Shown here piece by piece: positions 37,721 to 47,324 of a DNA stretch of 64,000 nucleotides. Numbering within the stretch: the stretch's first letter is position 1; each line of letters opens with the position of its first letter. The stretch is from Skeletonema tropicum (lineage: Eukaryota; Bacillariophyta; Thalassiosirophyceae; Thalassiosirales; Thalassiosiraceae): assembly GCA_037178625.1 (NCBI GenBank), contig CM074137.1, positions 1,488,001 to 1,552,000 on the forward strand, in the 5' to 3' direction. A program made the position numbers and the translations under genes. The notes below the pieces were generated by a model. It had not been told where the DNA came from. It saw only the letters and a program-made list of their open reading frames with translations, and made no database searches.

Positions 37721-39382
37721 TTAAGCCGCAGCTTTGTAGGACATTTTATCACCATGTTCATCGACCCACTCATCGTTGTCAAAAGGATCTCCACTCCAGG
37801 CGTATTGGAATGCCTTCTCGGCGTCAAAACTTGACGGATCATCAATCCTATCCTCAATATCCTTCTTAAAGTGTCTCAATAACCCTTGCACTGGCCAGGC
37901 AGCTGCATCTCCAAGAGCACAAATTGTGTGCCCTTCGATCTGTCGACTAATCTCCTCTAACATGGGTATTTCACGTTTGTCTGCATCTCCCTTTTCCATG
38001 CGGATTAAGATGTCTTCGAGCCAAGACGTTCCCTCACGACAGGGGGTGCACTGCCCACAGGACTCGTGCTTGTAAAAGTGGGATAGTCGTCGAATTGCAC
38101 CAACCATGTCGACGGAGTCGTCAAACATGGTCACGGCAGCGGTTCCCAAACCTGATCCCTTGGAACGTAAATCGTCAAACTCCATCAGAGCTTCATCACA
38201 CTGTGCCTTATTGAGGACTGGGACGGAAGAACCTCCGGGGATACATGCTTGGAGAGTATCCCATCCATTTCTCATACCTCCGCAGTGCTTTTCAATTAGT
38301 TCCTGAAGTGGAATAGACATGGCCTCCTCTACAACAATGGGGTTCTTCACATGACCAGAGATGGCGAAAAGCTTCGTTCCCCTATTATTTGGGTTTCCAA
38401 ATCCTGCGAACCAAGATGATCCACGACGCAGGATTGTTGGGGAGACGGCAACAGTCTCAACGTTTGTAACGGTGGAAGGACATCCAAACAATCCAACACC
38501 AGCGGGGAACGGAGGCTTAAGACGGGGCTTACCCTGACGTCCCTCTAGACTTTCAATCAAAGCAGTTTCCTCACCACAAATATACGCTCCTGCTCCACGG
38601 TGGAGATAAACATCAAAGTCATACCCCGATCCACAGGCATTCTTCCCGATTAACCCAGCAGCATAGGCCTCATGAATAGCCTCATCCAACACAACCGCCT
38701 CATTGAAATATTCCCCCCTAATATAAATATACGCCGCACGAGCCCTCATGGCATACCCGGCAAGAAGACACCCCTCAATCAACTTGTGAGGGTCCTTCCT
38801 CATAATTTCCCTATCCTTACACGTCCCAGGCTCACTCTCATCGGCATTCACCACCAAGAAACTAGGACGGCCATCACTCTCCTTGGGCATAAAACTCCAC
38901 TTCAACCCCGATGGGAATCCCGCCCCACCACGTCCACGTAATCCAGAGTCTTTGATTTCTTGGACGATCCAATCGGGTCCCATGCACATGATTTCTTTCG
39001 TGAGATGGTAATCGCCCCGTTTGAGGGCATCTTTGAGGCGCCAATCTTGCTCTCCGTAGAGGTTGGTGAAGATACGGTCTTGGTCGGTTAGACCTCCGTA
39101 GGCGCTGATAAATATTTACGAGTAAGTATTAAAAGAGAGTTAGAAGGCAAGCAATATCACCATTGTCATATTACATTAATTGACAAGTGAGTTGACAAAA
39201 TATATTCTCCGTAGATACATCGCCGATGATTGAATCATCTATTTCGAAACGAACTACGCGGCTAAAAAAACTCACCCTGTTCCAGCCAGTAAATCGGCAC
39301 GTGTCTTGGTTGACATTGACCTCGCAGCAGCGGTGGCCCGTGGGGCCATGGCCCTACGAATTGCGGCCGATAGGAGCGCCAT
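37721..39382 (-). CDS. NDUFV1: Complex I 51-kDa flavoprotein NDUFV1, arm 1
   Basis: Two exons, 39276-39382 and 37721-39104, with a 171-bp GT-AG intron, give 496 residues. [24 protein letters not shown] is a mitochondrial presequence. The exon joint reads [31 protein letters not shown] and [18 protein letters not shown] bind [19 protein letters not shown] and the downstream HTICALGD hold the N3 [4Fe-4S] cluster cysteines. It oxidises NADH in the matrix arm of complex I. It shares a 95-bp divergent promoter with the START-like gene. Only its 3' part is in arm 2, owing to the N gap. Confidence 0.95.
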
Positions 39383-39477
39383 GGTTCAGTTGGTTTTGTT
39401 GCGGTTGGGGTGATCGGTGATGATGGACGCTGCTTCTCTCTAGTTTCCTGTTTCCTAGGAGAAATGAAACTGTTGCC

Positions 39478-40137
39478 ATGTTGGATGCTTTAATTCAACA
39501 CTCTCTCGATCTCTTGGATGACAACAACTTAAGCATAAAGTGGCAACCCGATGATACGACGAAAAAACTCCTCCGACAAAATGCATCAACCTCATACGAA
39601 GATAATGTTCAGTGGATGCAATTACTTGAAGAACAAGTACTCAAGTGGACAACTCAAGTAGACAATACTCCAATGCTGAAAACTAGAGGAATTATCAACA
39701 TGACTCCAAAGCAGATCAATAGTCTATTGTTAGATTGCGCAAGAGTCCAAGAATACAACAAGTGTTCGCTTGGAAAGAAAGATTTATGCGCGTTTCACCC
39801 ATTGAGTGGTGTAGAAGCCAAGATTGTCGAACATGTCATGCAAATACCAATCGTTGGAGGAAAGGTGGAGACTTTGTCTTTGACTCATTCAAGACCACTA
39901 CCTGACGACAGTGCAGGCTTTGTGATTGTATCTCGTTCGGTCAAAAAGGAGCTCAACGATACTGTTGGAAACTCATGCTTCTCTATCAGCTCCCTTCGAT
40001 CTATTGCAGGTACGGAAAAGACTGAATTGACAACACTGACAAGCATATCTTTGCCTGTGCCAAAGTTTCTCATGCATAGAATTGCTTTCTATGGTGCAGA
40101 TGACTTCTTTGGCAATCTACGTAAGATAATTAGATAG
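39478..40137 (+). CDS. START-like lipid-binding domain protein (possible)
   Basis: 219 residues from ATG 39478. Helical N-terminus (LDALIQHSLDLLDDNNLSIKWQPDDTTKKLLRQNAS). Then a part resembling START/Bet v1-like domains in order: GIINMTPKQINSLLLDCARVQEYN (helix over the cavity), VETLSLTHSRPLPDDSAGFVIVSRSV (the strand-turn-strand with ...IVSRSV), and ... FLMHRIAFYGADDFF. The match is partial and weak; a ligand cannot be named. No targeting signal. It diverges from NDUFV1. Confidence 0.5.
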   Translation: MLDALIQHSLDLLDDNNLSIKWQPDDTTKKLLRQNASTSYEDNVQWMQLLEEQVLKWTTQVDNTPMLKTRGIINMTPKQINSLLLDCARVQEYNKCSLGKKDLCAFHPLSGVEAKIVEHVMQIPIVGGKVETLSLTHSRPLPDDSAGFVIVSRSVKKELNDTVGNSCFSISSLRSIAGTEKTELTTLTSISLPVPKFLMHRIAFYGADDFFGNLRKIIR

Positions 40138-40208
40138 ATAGATTATTTTATTCACTACTCCCTAGACACCTGTGTCAGTAGAGAAAGAAGAATTTAAATA
40201 CGTACCTT

Positions 40209-41353
40209 TTAGGGAGGAGTGTAGATAACTTTGTTCCTCCCTTCCATATCCAACGTTGCCACTTTTGCTCTCGGGTCTCTTTCCTGTAGCCATTGTACAA
40301 GGTGATCGTACGATGTCACTCGAGTTCCATTACTAAGTCTTCGGCAAGAGAACATTTTCCAAAAGGTACAACAGGGCACCACACACCAAGGGATTTTTTT
40401 GGCTATAGCAAAATCGACTATCTCTCCTGCTGCTTGATCACAGTGCATGCCAACGATGAGATGAGATCTCTGGAGTAACCTTCGTGCCTCTTGAGCACTA
40501 CTAATTTCAGACTCGGTAGTTTCTATTGCCTCGAGCGATACGTCTCATTATTATTTGTAACTTCCTCCTCTTCGTTGTAAGATGTCCCATCTTCATGCTG
40601 CGTCAACCCTTTTCTTGTCCACGAAATTTCCTTTGCCCTAATGAGCTGATTTTGATACCACTCATTAGCCCGATCAATGTCTTCTTCGCTCTCTGCATTC
40701 ATGAAATCCAAACAAGCTTCTCCATCCAAAAAACATCGAATGTGTCTTGGACTTATCGATTGTCGCATTTTACATCCATCCTCGCAAGCTGGATACCACT
40801 TGGAAAACACTGGCCCTGTACGCTTTGGCTCAAACAAACCCTTCTTCCATTTGGTTTGAACTAAGCTGAGATTCAATTGCCTTGGATCGACAACTTCACA
40901 GTCTTTTACTCCACTAAGATTGATAAGTTCCCAAGCTAGTTCACCTTTTCCGCCAGCTGCATCGATGATATATCCATCTTGTCGATGAAGATAGCCTAAT
41001 CCATACGTTTGCATGAGAAATATTCGAAGTACACTATTCTTGTGTTGTTTGCGAATGTAATTCCGTCGACCTCCGTATCGTTTTTTATCCAAGTTGGTTG
41101 CAGCGGAGCCTCTTGCATCTTCATCGTGACTGAAGGCACACAGACCCGCTTGGAGAGATGGGCAGCGTCCTAATCTCATCCAATGTCGACAGGTTGGTGG
41201 AGGAGGGAGATTATTGCTGTAGCATGTTTCGTGTCCCCAAGATATTGATTTCTTCCCGTTGTTCTTCACCTCCTTTTCATCCGGGTTTTTTGTGGTTGTA
41301 GTAAAACAAAACATTCGTTCGCCGATGTTTATGTTTGACTGGCATACTCCACA
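40209..41353 (-). pseudogene. CCCH zinc finger / SAM methyltransferase-like gene, frameshifted and 5'-fused
   Basis: Reverse strand. A CCCH finger (CRHWMRLGRCPSLQAGLCAFSH) is followed by a Rossmann-like SAM site (YIIDAAGGKGELAWELINL, CEVVDPRQLNL). The first frame ends at a stop at 40523. The continuation is in another frame: AIETTESEISSAQEARRLLQRSHLIVGMHCDQAAGEIVDFA ... PWCVVPCCTFWKMF, ending at 40209. A shift of +2 (or -1) near 40530 would explain it; no good splice sites are visible. Upstream, at 41354, the frame runs straight into an ABCC transporter ATP-binding domain, so the true 5' end is lost. The CVVPCC part recalls RNA-methylation enzymes, but the substrate is unknown. Confidence 0.6.
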
Positions 41354-41663
41354 CTCGTCAACTTCAACCAATCGGAACAAGGCGGTTGTTAGAGTAGACT
41401 TCCCAGCGCCAGTTCTGCCGACGATTGCACAACGTTCCCCTTGATTGACCTTAAACGACAGCCCATCCAAAGATAATGGCAAGCCGGGCCTATACCGAAG
41501 TGAAACATTGTCGAAGACAAGCTCTCCTTTCTGTGGCCAAGATTTGTCAACTCTGCAATCGACCAATGTGATCATGCTTTTCTCCTGCGGCAGCATTTCA
41601 AGACTGTGCATTCGTTCGATCGATGTTATTGCCGCTTCCGCTTCTTAAGATATTCACTCTCAT

Positions 41664-42655
41664 ACAATTCACCCAATCCAAGCTTTGATTTCTCTTGACT
41701 GACTTCGGGCGAGACATCTCCGCCTCATTTGTTGGCGCCGATATCTGGTAACTCGCGTGGAACAACGTCATCTATCCCAATCTTCTTCAATAATCCTCTT
41801 CTTGATTATCTCCTCAATGTCAGCTGTGTGCCCAGCAGTAATGATAGGGGGAGGTTTGAAAGCAACCTCGAATTCAGGAGTGGAATCAAGCAAAGAGTCG
41901 GAGGGGCGATTGGTGCCTTTCGCTTCTCCAAGCATTCTCCATGGCTTCTCAGCCATCATGTCTTCTTCAAGACGAAGTATTTGCTCCTCGAGCTTCTTTG
42001 ATTTGATATCATGACTCGATAGCTTCATGTTTTGTTCATCATCTTCTTCCTCCTCCTCTTCCATGTCGCCCTCGGAATCTTCACCATCGTCTTCATCAGA
42101 AGCTCCTCCTTCGGCATCGTCACTGTCGCTTTCCATCTCGTCTTCTTCTTCGCCACCATCCTTCCAATCCAACCCATCTTCTGTAATATCGATATCATTC
42201 CAAGAATCTTCGTCGTCTAATTTCATGTCGTTTGACTTGCTCTTGCTGCTGCTCTTACCCTTGCTGCCAGCTTTCTGTTGTTCCTTGTACCTCTTGATAA
42301 GTTTTGTATCCGGCTTTCCAAAGAAGTCAGCTGCAGTCATTTCTTCGGGATCTTCACCATCGCTATTGTTACCGTCGTCATCATCGTACAGCTGATACAA
42401 GACATCTACCTCCTCATGCATCGGCACATATTTCCTACGACGGACTGAGTTGGGTTCAAATCGCTTCATAAGATCTTCGTCTTCATCTTCAAATTCATCA
42501 TCAAAGCCTTCGTTATCATCATCAGATTCTTTGCCTGCTTTATCTCTCACACATGAGGCAGCACTTTTTCATTATTATCGTCTTCCGGTAACTCCTGTCC
42601 ATAGGCAACATGATCTGGTGGCAAAAACTCCTCTTCTTCGTCAGCGAATGCTTCC
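41664..42655 (-). pseudogene. MPHOSPH10: Mpp10 N-terminal fragment, copy 1
   Basis: Fragment of the U3 small-nucleolar-RNP protein Mpp10. MEAFADEEEEFLPPDHVAYG opens at 42655, then a 2-bp (TG) shift near 42551. An acidic stretch runs from 42550 (KAGKESDDDNEGFDDEF, LMKRFEPNSVRRRKYV), followed by the family core KPWRMLGEAKGTNRPSDSLL, FKPPPIITAGHT, IEEIIKKRIIEEDWD. The frame breaks at 41768 by an extra 4 (or 1) bp, and SQEKSKLGLGELYESEYLKK follows after a further in-frame TGA. It then stops where the ABCC segment begins (about 41645). Mpp10 works in 18S rRNA processing. With three breaks this copy cannot make the protein. Confidence 0.75.
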
Positions 42656-42995
42656 ATTACTGAAAATTCTAATACATATTGTCTAATACTCAAAGTATGG
42701 TGACAGGAGGTGACAGGGCGTCATCATAGCACCTCAATAATTAGAGTGCACCATTTCACATACTCATGTACCGGCTACACTAACAAACGCCTAGTTAATT
42801 GGCCAATTTTCATTTAAAATGGCATCTAGCGAGATCAAAACGTCAAATCACCGCCCGATCTCACAGTCATTTGTCCATTGGGATCATGTCGTGCCATTCG
42901 TATCGTTGGTTCCATCTTCGTCGTGAAAGTAGGGGCGATAAGAAGTCTAAGTACATATATAAAGGATGAGTGGGTCAAAGCCTGGCTGTCGAAAG

Positions 42996-43093
42996 GGTGA
43001 GTGCCGGGTTTCGAAACCCGGTATTCGGTGAGTACCGGGTTTCGAAACCCGGTACTCACCCCCGGAGCGAGCGGCCCCGCCGCCCCCTCGCTC
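42996..43093. repeat. Nested palindromes and GC-rich hairpin, copy 1
   Basis: Two tandem 31-bp-period palindromes built on CCGGGTTTCGAAACCCGG. The second, 43027-43060, is a perfect 34-bp palindrome. The first (42996-43029) is imperfect. They are followed by a C/G-rich pair GAGCGAGCGG / CCCCTCGCTCG that can form a third hairpin. The same array lies in copy 2 at 48657-48754. Confidence 0.85.
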
Positions 43094-43446
43094 GCCACAT
43101 ACTTACATGGCGATGTCAACATATCCGCCATAGTGGTCGGAATAACGTCATAATCTGTCATAAGTAATACGTTGCATACTCGTTCAAAACTAACTAAATC
43201 GAGAGTTACTTATATTGGTCTTTGAACGAAAAGAATCGGCCTAGTATGACGCAGTTACGGTCGGAAGTCAAAAGGAGTCACAAAGCAAGGAGTACCGATG
43301 CAGGGGTGGGTTAAGGAATGTTCGACTGCACTGCTGAGAGATGCTTCTTGGCTGTGATGATGTGGACGGCTTGGTTGATCGCTTTATTTTGTAGATAGCA
43401 GCAGCAGCAGCTATCTGACTGCTTCAATCTGCGATGAGATGAGAAT

Positions 43447-44282
43447 AGGATTTCAAATAGAGAACGCTATGATAGAGGTATTGTGAGTGTGGCTTTTTCC
43501 AAGGGGCTCGTGATGATGTCAAATGCTGCTGCGGGTGGTGGAGGCAATTCGTCTTCGGCTGGTGTGGTTCAAGACGGAGATGCGAAAGACGATGTCGCTA
43601 AAAAAAGTACGAATGCGATGACATCTCTCTCGGTGCCCCTGCCATCTGGAGGTGGTGCCACAGTACAGAGCGTGAGTTAGAATATTTTTTACGAGATGCG
43701 TTGTCTTCTTGCATCATGTTGGAACGCTACCCTAGATGTGTTATTCAGGTTGTTATTCAAATCGTGCAAGCTGACGCACGGTAGCGTCTTAGGCACGGCT
43801 GTGAATTGTGCAGTTATGGCTCTGATGGATGCAGGGATCGCAATGAGAGGCTTAGCAGTAGCTGCTACATGTATAGCGATCAACAATATATCCCCGTCGT
43901 CAAAAGCAGAAGATATGGATATAGATGCTAGTGCTAGTGATGATACGGACGTGACAATATGGCTAGATCCAACGGTGGAAGAGTAATCTGGAGAGGGACA
44001 TAGAATGGTAGTCATCGTAGTCGATGCATCCAAAATACCCAAACAATCTACTTCTCTAGCTCAGTAACATCAATATCAAATGATATGGACCAAGTGGAAC
44101 TGAACGCAGAGCAAGATGATGCAAATATAATAACAAGTTTCAACTACGGGGCACCCCTGTCGCTTGATGGCTTATTGTCGAGTATAGAAAGCTCAAAGCA
44201 GTCATGTGCTGCAATTACAGCATTCATGAGACTTGCCGTAGAACAGAAAGTACAGAAAGAAGAACAGACGCTGTGGTCGTGA
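43447..44282 (+). pseudogene. EXOSC5: RRP46/EXOSC5-like exosome gene, decayed
   Basis: RNase PH-type sequence in several frames. ERYDRGIVSVAFSKGLVMM lies at 43462 on. Then, after a +2 shift, ERELEYFLRDALSSCIMLERYPRCVIQVVIQIVQAD. Then, after a +4 or +1 shift near 43783 (GACGCACGG), GSVLGTAVNCAVMALMDAGIAMRGLAVAATCIAI. After it come WLDPTVEE with a TAA nonsense codon (43984), MVVIVVDASK, and in a third frame DDANIITSFNYGAPLSLDGLLSSIESSKQSCAAITAFMRLAVEQ. The order and motifs fit the RRP46 core-exosome subunit (ADGSxL, MALxDAGI, LDPT, ITS). The 5' part is missing at the repeat edge (43216). Four breaks make it a pseudogene. Confidence 0.65.
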
Positions 44283-44985
44283 TAAGAATTAAATTCAAAG
44301 GCAATGAGCGATAGATAAAACTTCTTGTAAAACAAATACATACAATAAACACTTATTTCTGCTTATTACTCATTCACATTATCTACATTTCGGCATCAAA
44401 AGCAAATTCGCCTCGCACGTATTTTTTCCTCAATCTGCTTCTTCTCAAACTACTTGTGTAGTCAGAGTGCACTTTTGACACTCGCTCGCCTGAAAAACGG
44501 ACGGGGACTAAATTGCCAATCTCTATCAGAACTGCCTTCTTCTCGCAAGAAGAAGAATCCTATGATTGCACACTCTGATCAGATGAATGACAGAGCCAAA
44601 CCAATTCCTACAGTCGACACTTTTTTCGGACAAGAATCTTTGCCTCACATCACGGTATTCCTTCCGAGCTTTGATTAACAAACCAACACAAAGCACCATG
44701 CCAAGGTCGGACCTGTCGCGTCGCATGGATAAACTAGTGGGTGACTACATATGTCAAGGCACATCCTAATGACGAAGAGTTTGAGGGCTTGACAAGAAGG
44801 AGGAGAAGTATCTCAATCTTCTTTTCTACGTAGGAACTCGTGGAATGTTGAAAAATACAAGAAAGCGAGTCAAGTCAAAATAGATTGTCCGTACCATCTT
44901 TCTCATGATCTCAACGAACTTCTCAATCTCGTCACTTCATCATAAATTGGCAAGAGCAATTGATTAACAAACCAACACAAAGCAC
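44283..44985. other. Intergenic with a duplicated first exon
   Basis: About 700 bp with no clear gene. At 44676-44812 lies a second copy of the 5' end of the next gene: ATG 44698 MPRSDLSRRMDKLVGDY, then a 4-bp insertion (TA to TACATA) that shifts the frame to a stop. The better copy is at 44987. Confidence 0.6.
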
Positions 44986-45091
44986 CATGCCAAGGTCGGA
45001 CCTGTCGCGTCGCATGGATAAACTAGTGGGTGACTATGTCAAGGCACATCCTAATGACGAAGAGTTTGAACGACGAAGGAGGAGAAGTATG
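44676..45091 (+). repeat. Direct repeat of a gene 5' end (44676-44812 and 44962-45091)
   Basis: About 130 bp including GATTAACAAACCAACACAAA and the first codons MPRSDLSRRMDKLVGDY occurs twice, 286-289 bp apart. The two differ by CATA in the first copy and by changes after GAAGAGTTTGA. Direct DNA comparison shows the 4-bp insertion. Confidence 0.85.
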
Positions 45092-46008
45092 TGAAGATGT
45101 ACGATCGCTCTGCAAAAGATTTCGCCATAAAGACTGGTAAATTCTCTAACGAAGTTGATCTTGATGAAGAAATGAGCCCATCCAAACGAAATGATAAAAG
45201 GCGGCTATTCAAGAAAATGATGAATAGAAACAAGGACTATTGGCAGAAAGACGTTGAAGGTACTGATCGTGCTCATGATTTGCAGCTGCAGCAGCATGGA
45301 TTCAATCATGACTTCTCTTCCGGGTTCAACTTTCCACATCATTTTCATGCTGGGTTCTGGTCGCACGCCACACCTCATGCTCCTAGTGCTGGTGGTGTGC
45401 CGCCTTCTGTTGCATTTGCTACGGCTGCCACTCCTTCCATGCAGTCCCAAACCCACTCCAGCACCGAACAGCTCAATCCGATCAATCTGTTCGTGTTCGG
45501 TGGTTTGGCAACTCCAGCCTCGACTCAAAACAAAGAAGACATTGCTCAACTTGTTACGGCCATGAAGATTGGAAGTAACAATATTGATCGAGTTACTACG
45601 GCATTAATCCAGGAGCGTGAGGAGCGCATAGAGGGTCACAAGCGCCTAGAAGGCGACATACGTCAACTTCAGCAGAGTCGGGCTGAAGATACCGTCGAAA
45701 TCCAGCAGCCCCGAAACAAGGTGAACGAAATGGAATCCCAGATGGACGAGGTGAACGAAATGAAATCCAAGATGGAAGAATTTTTGACCCCCGGGAGGAA
45801 GAAGAAACAAGTTGTGTTTAAATGTTCCAATGAGTACCCCCCGATTCCACCCAGGCATTCTGCCGCAAAGAAGCCTGTGACTGCAAAGGAACCGGCGGCT
45901 GCAAAGAAGACAGACAAGAGCACCCCTGTCGTCACGAGGTCCTCGACAAGTAGTGTTCCTTTGCAAAGGAGATCAACAAGGAAATCGGTTCGTACGAATG
46001 GAATGTAA
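44987..46008 (+). CDS. Hypothetical coiled-coil protein, frame shifted after exon-like 5' part
   Basis: The first frame MPRSDLSRRMDKLVGDYVKAHPNDEEFE runs from 44987 and ends at a TGA (45092). A second frame continues with KEEKYVKMYDRSAKDFAIKTGKFSNEVDLDEE to 46008 (302 residues from 45100). A +2 or -1 change near 45071 separates them, so the gene is either damaged or starts at the ATG in KMYDRS (45097). The latter part has a His/Phe-rich segment, a coiled coil (IQEREERIEGHKRLEGDIRQLQQ; two KVNEME/EVNEMK repeats) and a basic C-terminus with an AAKKP/AAKKT-type repeat. Not recognised; possibly a mobile-element or nuclear protein. Confidence 0.5.
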
Positions 46009-46187
46009 GTGAAAGTGGTGTTAGGTGGGTAAGTAGGGGTGTCGATTGGTCAAAATGTTAGATGTGTAGATGGTGTTAAAGAATATAAAAATAGTGAGTG
46101 AGTGACCTCTATATACTAGCATTACCACACTTAGATCTATAACTATCCTAAAGCTGCTACAAATTGGATTTATCGCTCGCCGGTCAG

Positions 46188-46449
46188 CTATACTTCTTCT
46201 GGTGCCACTCCTCTACTCTTGCTCATGTGCATTGGTAGAACCTCTTCCATAGCGATCGCGGGTACATCCTCACGGTTCTGTACATTGGCCTCATCGGCAA
46301 CAAGGCGGGCAGCAAAGTGGTAATTGGACAATGCGTCTAGATGAGAACACAAGTCGGCGAACAATTTCTTCATTTCCTCCTTAGCTGCGTCTTCCTCGGT
46401 TTCCTTCTCGTGAGCGTCCTTGTCTAAGCCTATCGACTTCTGCTGAGTC
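46188..46449 (-). pseudogene. MPHOSPH10: Mpp10 C-terminal fragment
   Basis: Reverse strand: KETEEDAAKEEMKKLFADLCSHLDALSNYHFAARL ... DVPAIAMEEVLPMHMSKSRGVAPEEV and then a TAG. In Mpp10 this follows the EYLKK part without a gap (LFxxLDALSNFHFxP, PAIxMEEVxP, LAPEEV). Here it is separated from its N-terminal part (47325-48316) by ABCC sequence. The stop after APEEV cuts the basic C-terminal tail. Confidence 0.8.
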
Positions 46450-47310
46450 TGGCCCTGTAGCGTTGTCCATGTTAGTGAAGATACCACACGAACTCAACAG
46501 ATCTCGTGGAGAGCCCATCTCCGCTACTCTTCCATTCTCCATGACAATAACTACATCATAATCAATGATTGTGTCAAGCCGATGGGCAATTTCAATTGTC
46601 AGCAACGTAGTGTCGGGAAATTGACTCCGGAGCATCTGCTGCACTGACGAATCCGTCTCACGGTCGCACGAGGACGTAGCTTCGTCTAAAACAAGCAAAC
46701 GAGGGTTGGCCAACATCGCACGAGCTAGACATAAAAGTTGTTTTTCGCCAGCACTGAAGTTGACGCCACCCTCCTCCACAGCTTCGTTCATTCAATGAGG
46801 TTTGCGGAAATTTGATCAGCTCCAACGCCCGTATCAGTTCACGGACAGAAATCAGTTCTTCATCACTGTGCACAAGAAACGGATCAAGATTGCTGCGTAT
46901 TGTGCCCGAAAAAACGGCAGGATCTTATGGAAGAATAAACATGCCATTCCGTCGGCCACGTACGTCTGATAGACCTAGTGTGCTCAAATCAACGCCATCA
47001 AGTGAGATTGTTCCCTCGTCAACTTCAACCAATCGGAACAAGGCGGTTGTTAGAGTAGACTTCCCAGCGCCAGTTCTGCCGACGATTGCACAACGTTCCC
47101 CTTGATTGACCTTAAACGACAGCCCATCCAAAGATAATGGCAAGCCGGGCCTATACCGAAGTGAAACATTGTCGAAGACAAGCTCTCCTTTCTGTGGCCA
47201 AGATTTGTCAACTCTGCAATCGACCAATGTGATCATGCTTTTCTCCTGCGGCAGCATTTCAAGACTGTGCATTCGTTCGATCGATGTTATTGCCGCTTCC
47301 GCTTCTTAAG
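46430..47310 (-). pseudogene. ABCC (MRP-type) second ATP-binding domain inserted in Mpp10
   Basis: Reverse strand, same direction as Mpp10: EAAITSIERMHSLEMLPQEKS, RPGLPLSLDGLSFKVNQGERCAIVGRTGAGKSTL (Walker A), FRLVEVDEGTISLDGVDLSTLGLSDVR, nonsense TAA at the conserved Gln of FILPQDP (46931), DPAVFSGTIRSNLDPFLVHSDEEL. Then a +4 or +1 shift (TGAATGAA) near 46790, followed by NFSAGEKQLLCLARAMLANPRLLVLDEATSSCD (signature and Walker B), IEIAHRLDTI and the C-terminus GIFTNMDNATGPDSAEV. This is a nearly complete NBD2 of a multidrug-resistance-protein exporter without introns, disabled by two breaks. Confidence 0.8.
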
Positions 47311-47324
47311 ATATTCACTCTCAT

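Larger units (their letters stand above)
28290..38569 (+). repeat. Inverted-repeat arm 1 (about 10.3 kb)
   Basis: The whole gene series PAM16, glucosidase II beta, NIPA-like, aldo/keto reductase-like, unknown, MsrA, LRR and NDUFV1 recurs in mirror order at 53407-64000. Proteins of the two arms are identical or differ by a few residues (MsrA and PAM16 identical; the LRR proteins differ at residues 4, 8 and 13 and beyond; aldo/keto 353 versus 354 residues). Noncoding DNA differs by small indels and one 331-bp insertion. The left end is uncertain because arm 2 runs to the window edge. The right end is set by the N gap. Confidence 0.9.
41354..43216 (-). repeat. 1,863-bp direct repeat, copy 1 (ABCC start + Mpp10 N-part + palindromes)
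   Basis: Apparently identical to 47015-48877 (offset 5,661 bp). On the reverse strand it contains, in order, an intergenic piece with palindromes (42996-43093), the Mpp10 N-terminal part (42655-41664) and the beginning of the ABCC ATP-binding domain (to 41354). The flanks differ completely on both sides, and no target duplication is obvious at either end. Confidence 0.9.

Noticed and set aside
42027..42395. Ser-rich forward frames opposite Mpp10 (also at 47688)
   Set aside because: Antisense of an acidic, GAA/GAT-rich coding region; typical shadow frame.
42835..43161. 108-residue frames on both strands over the palindromes (also at 48496)
   Set aside because: Both strands are open only because the DNA is self-complementary; no start context or domain.
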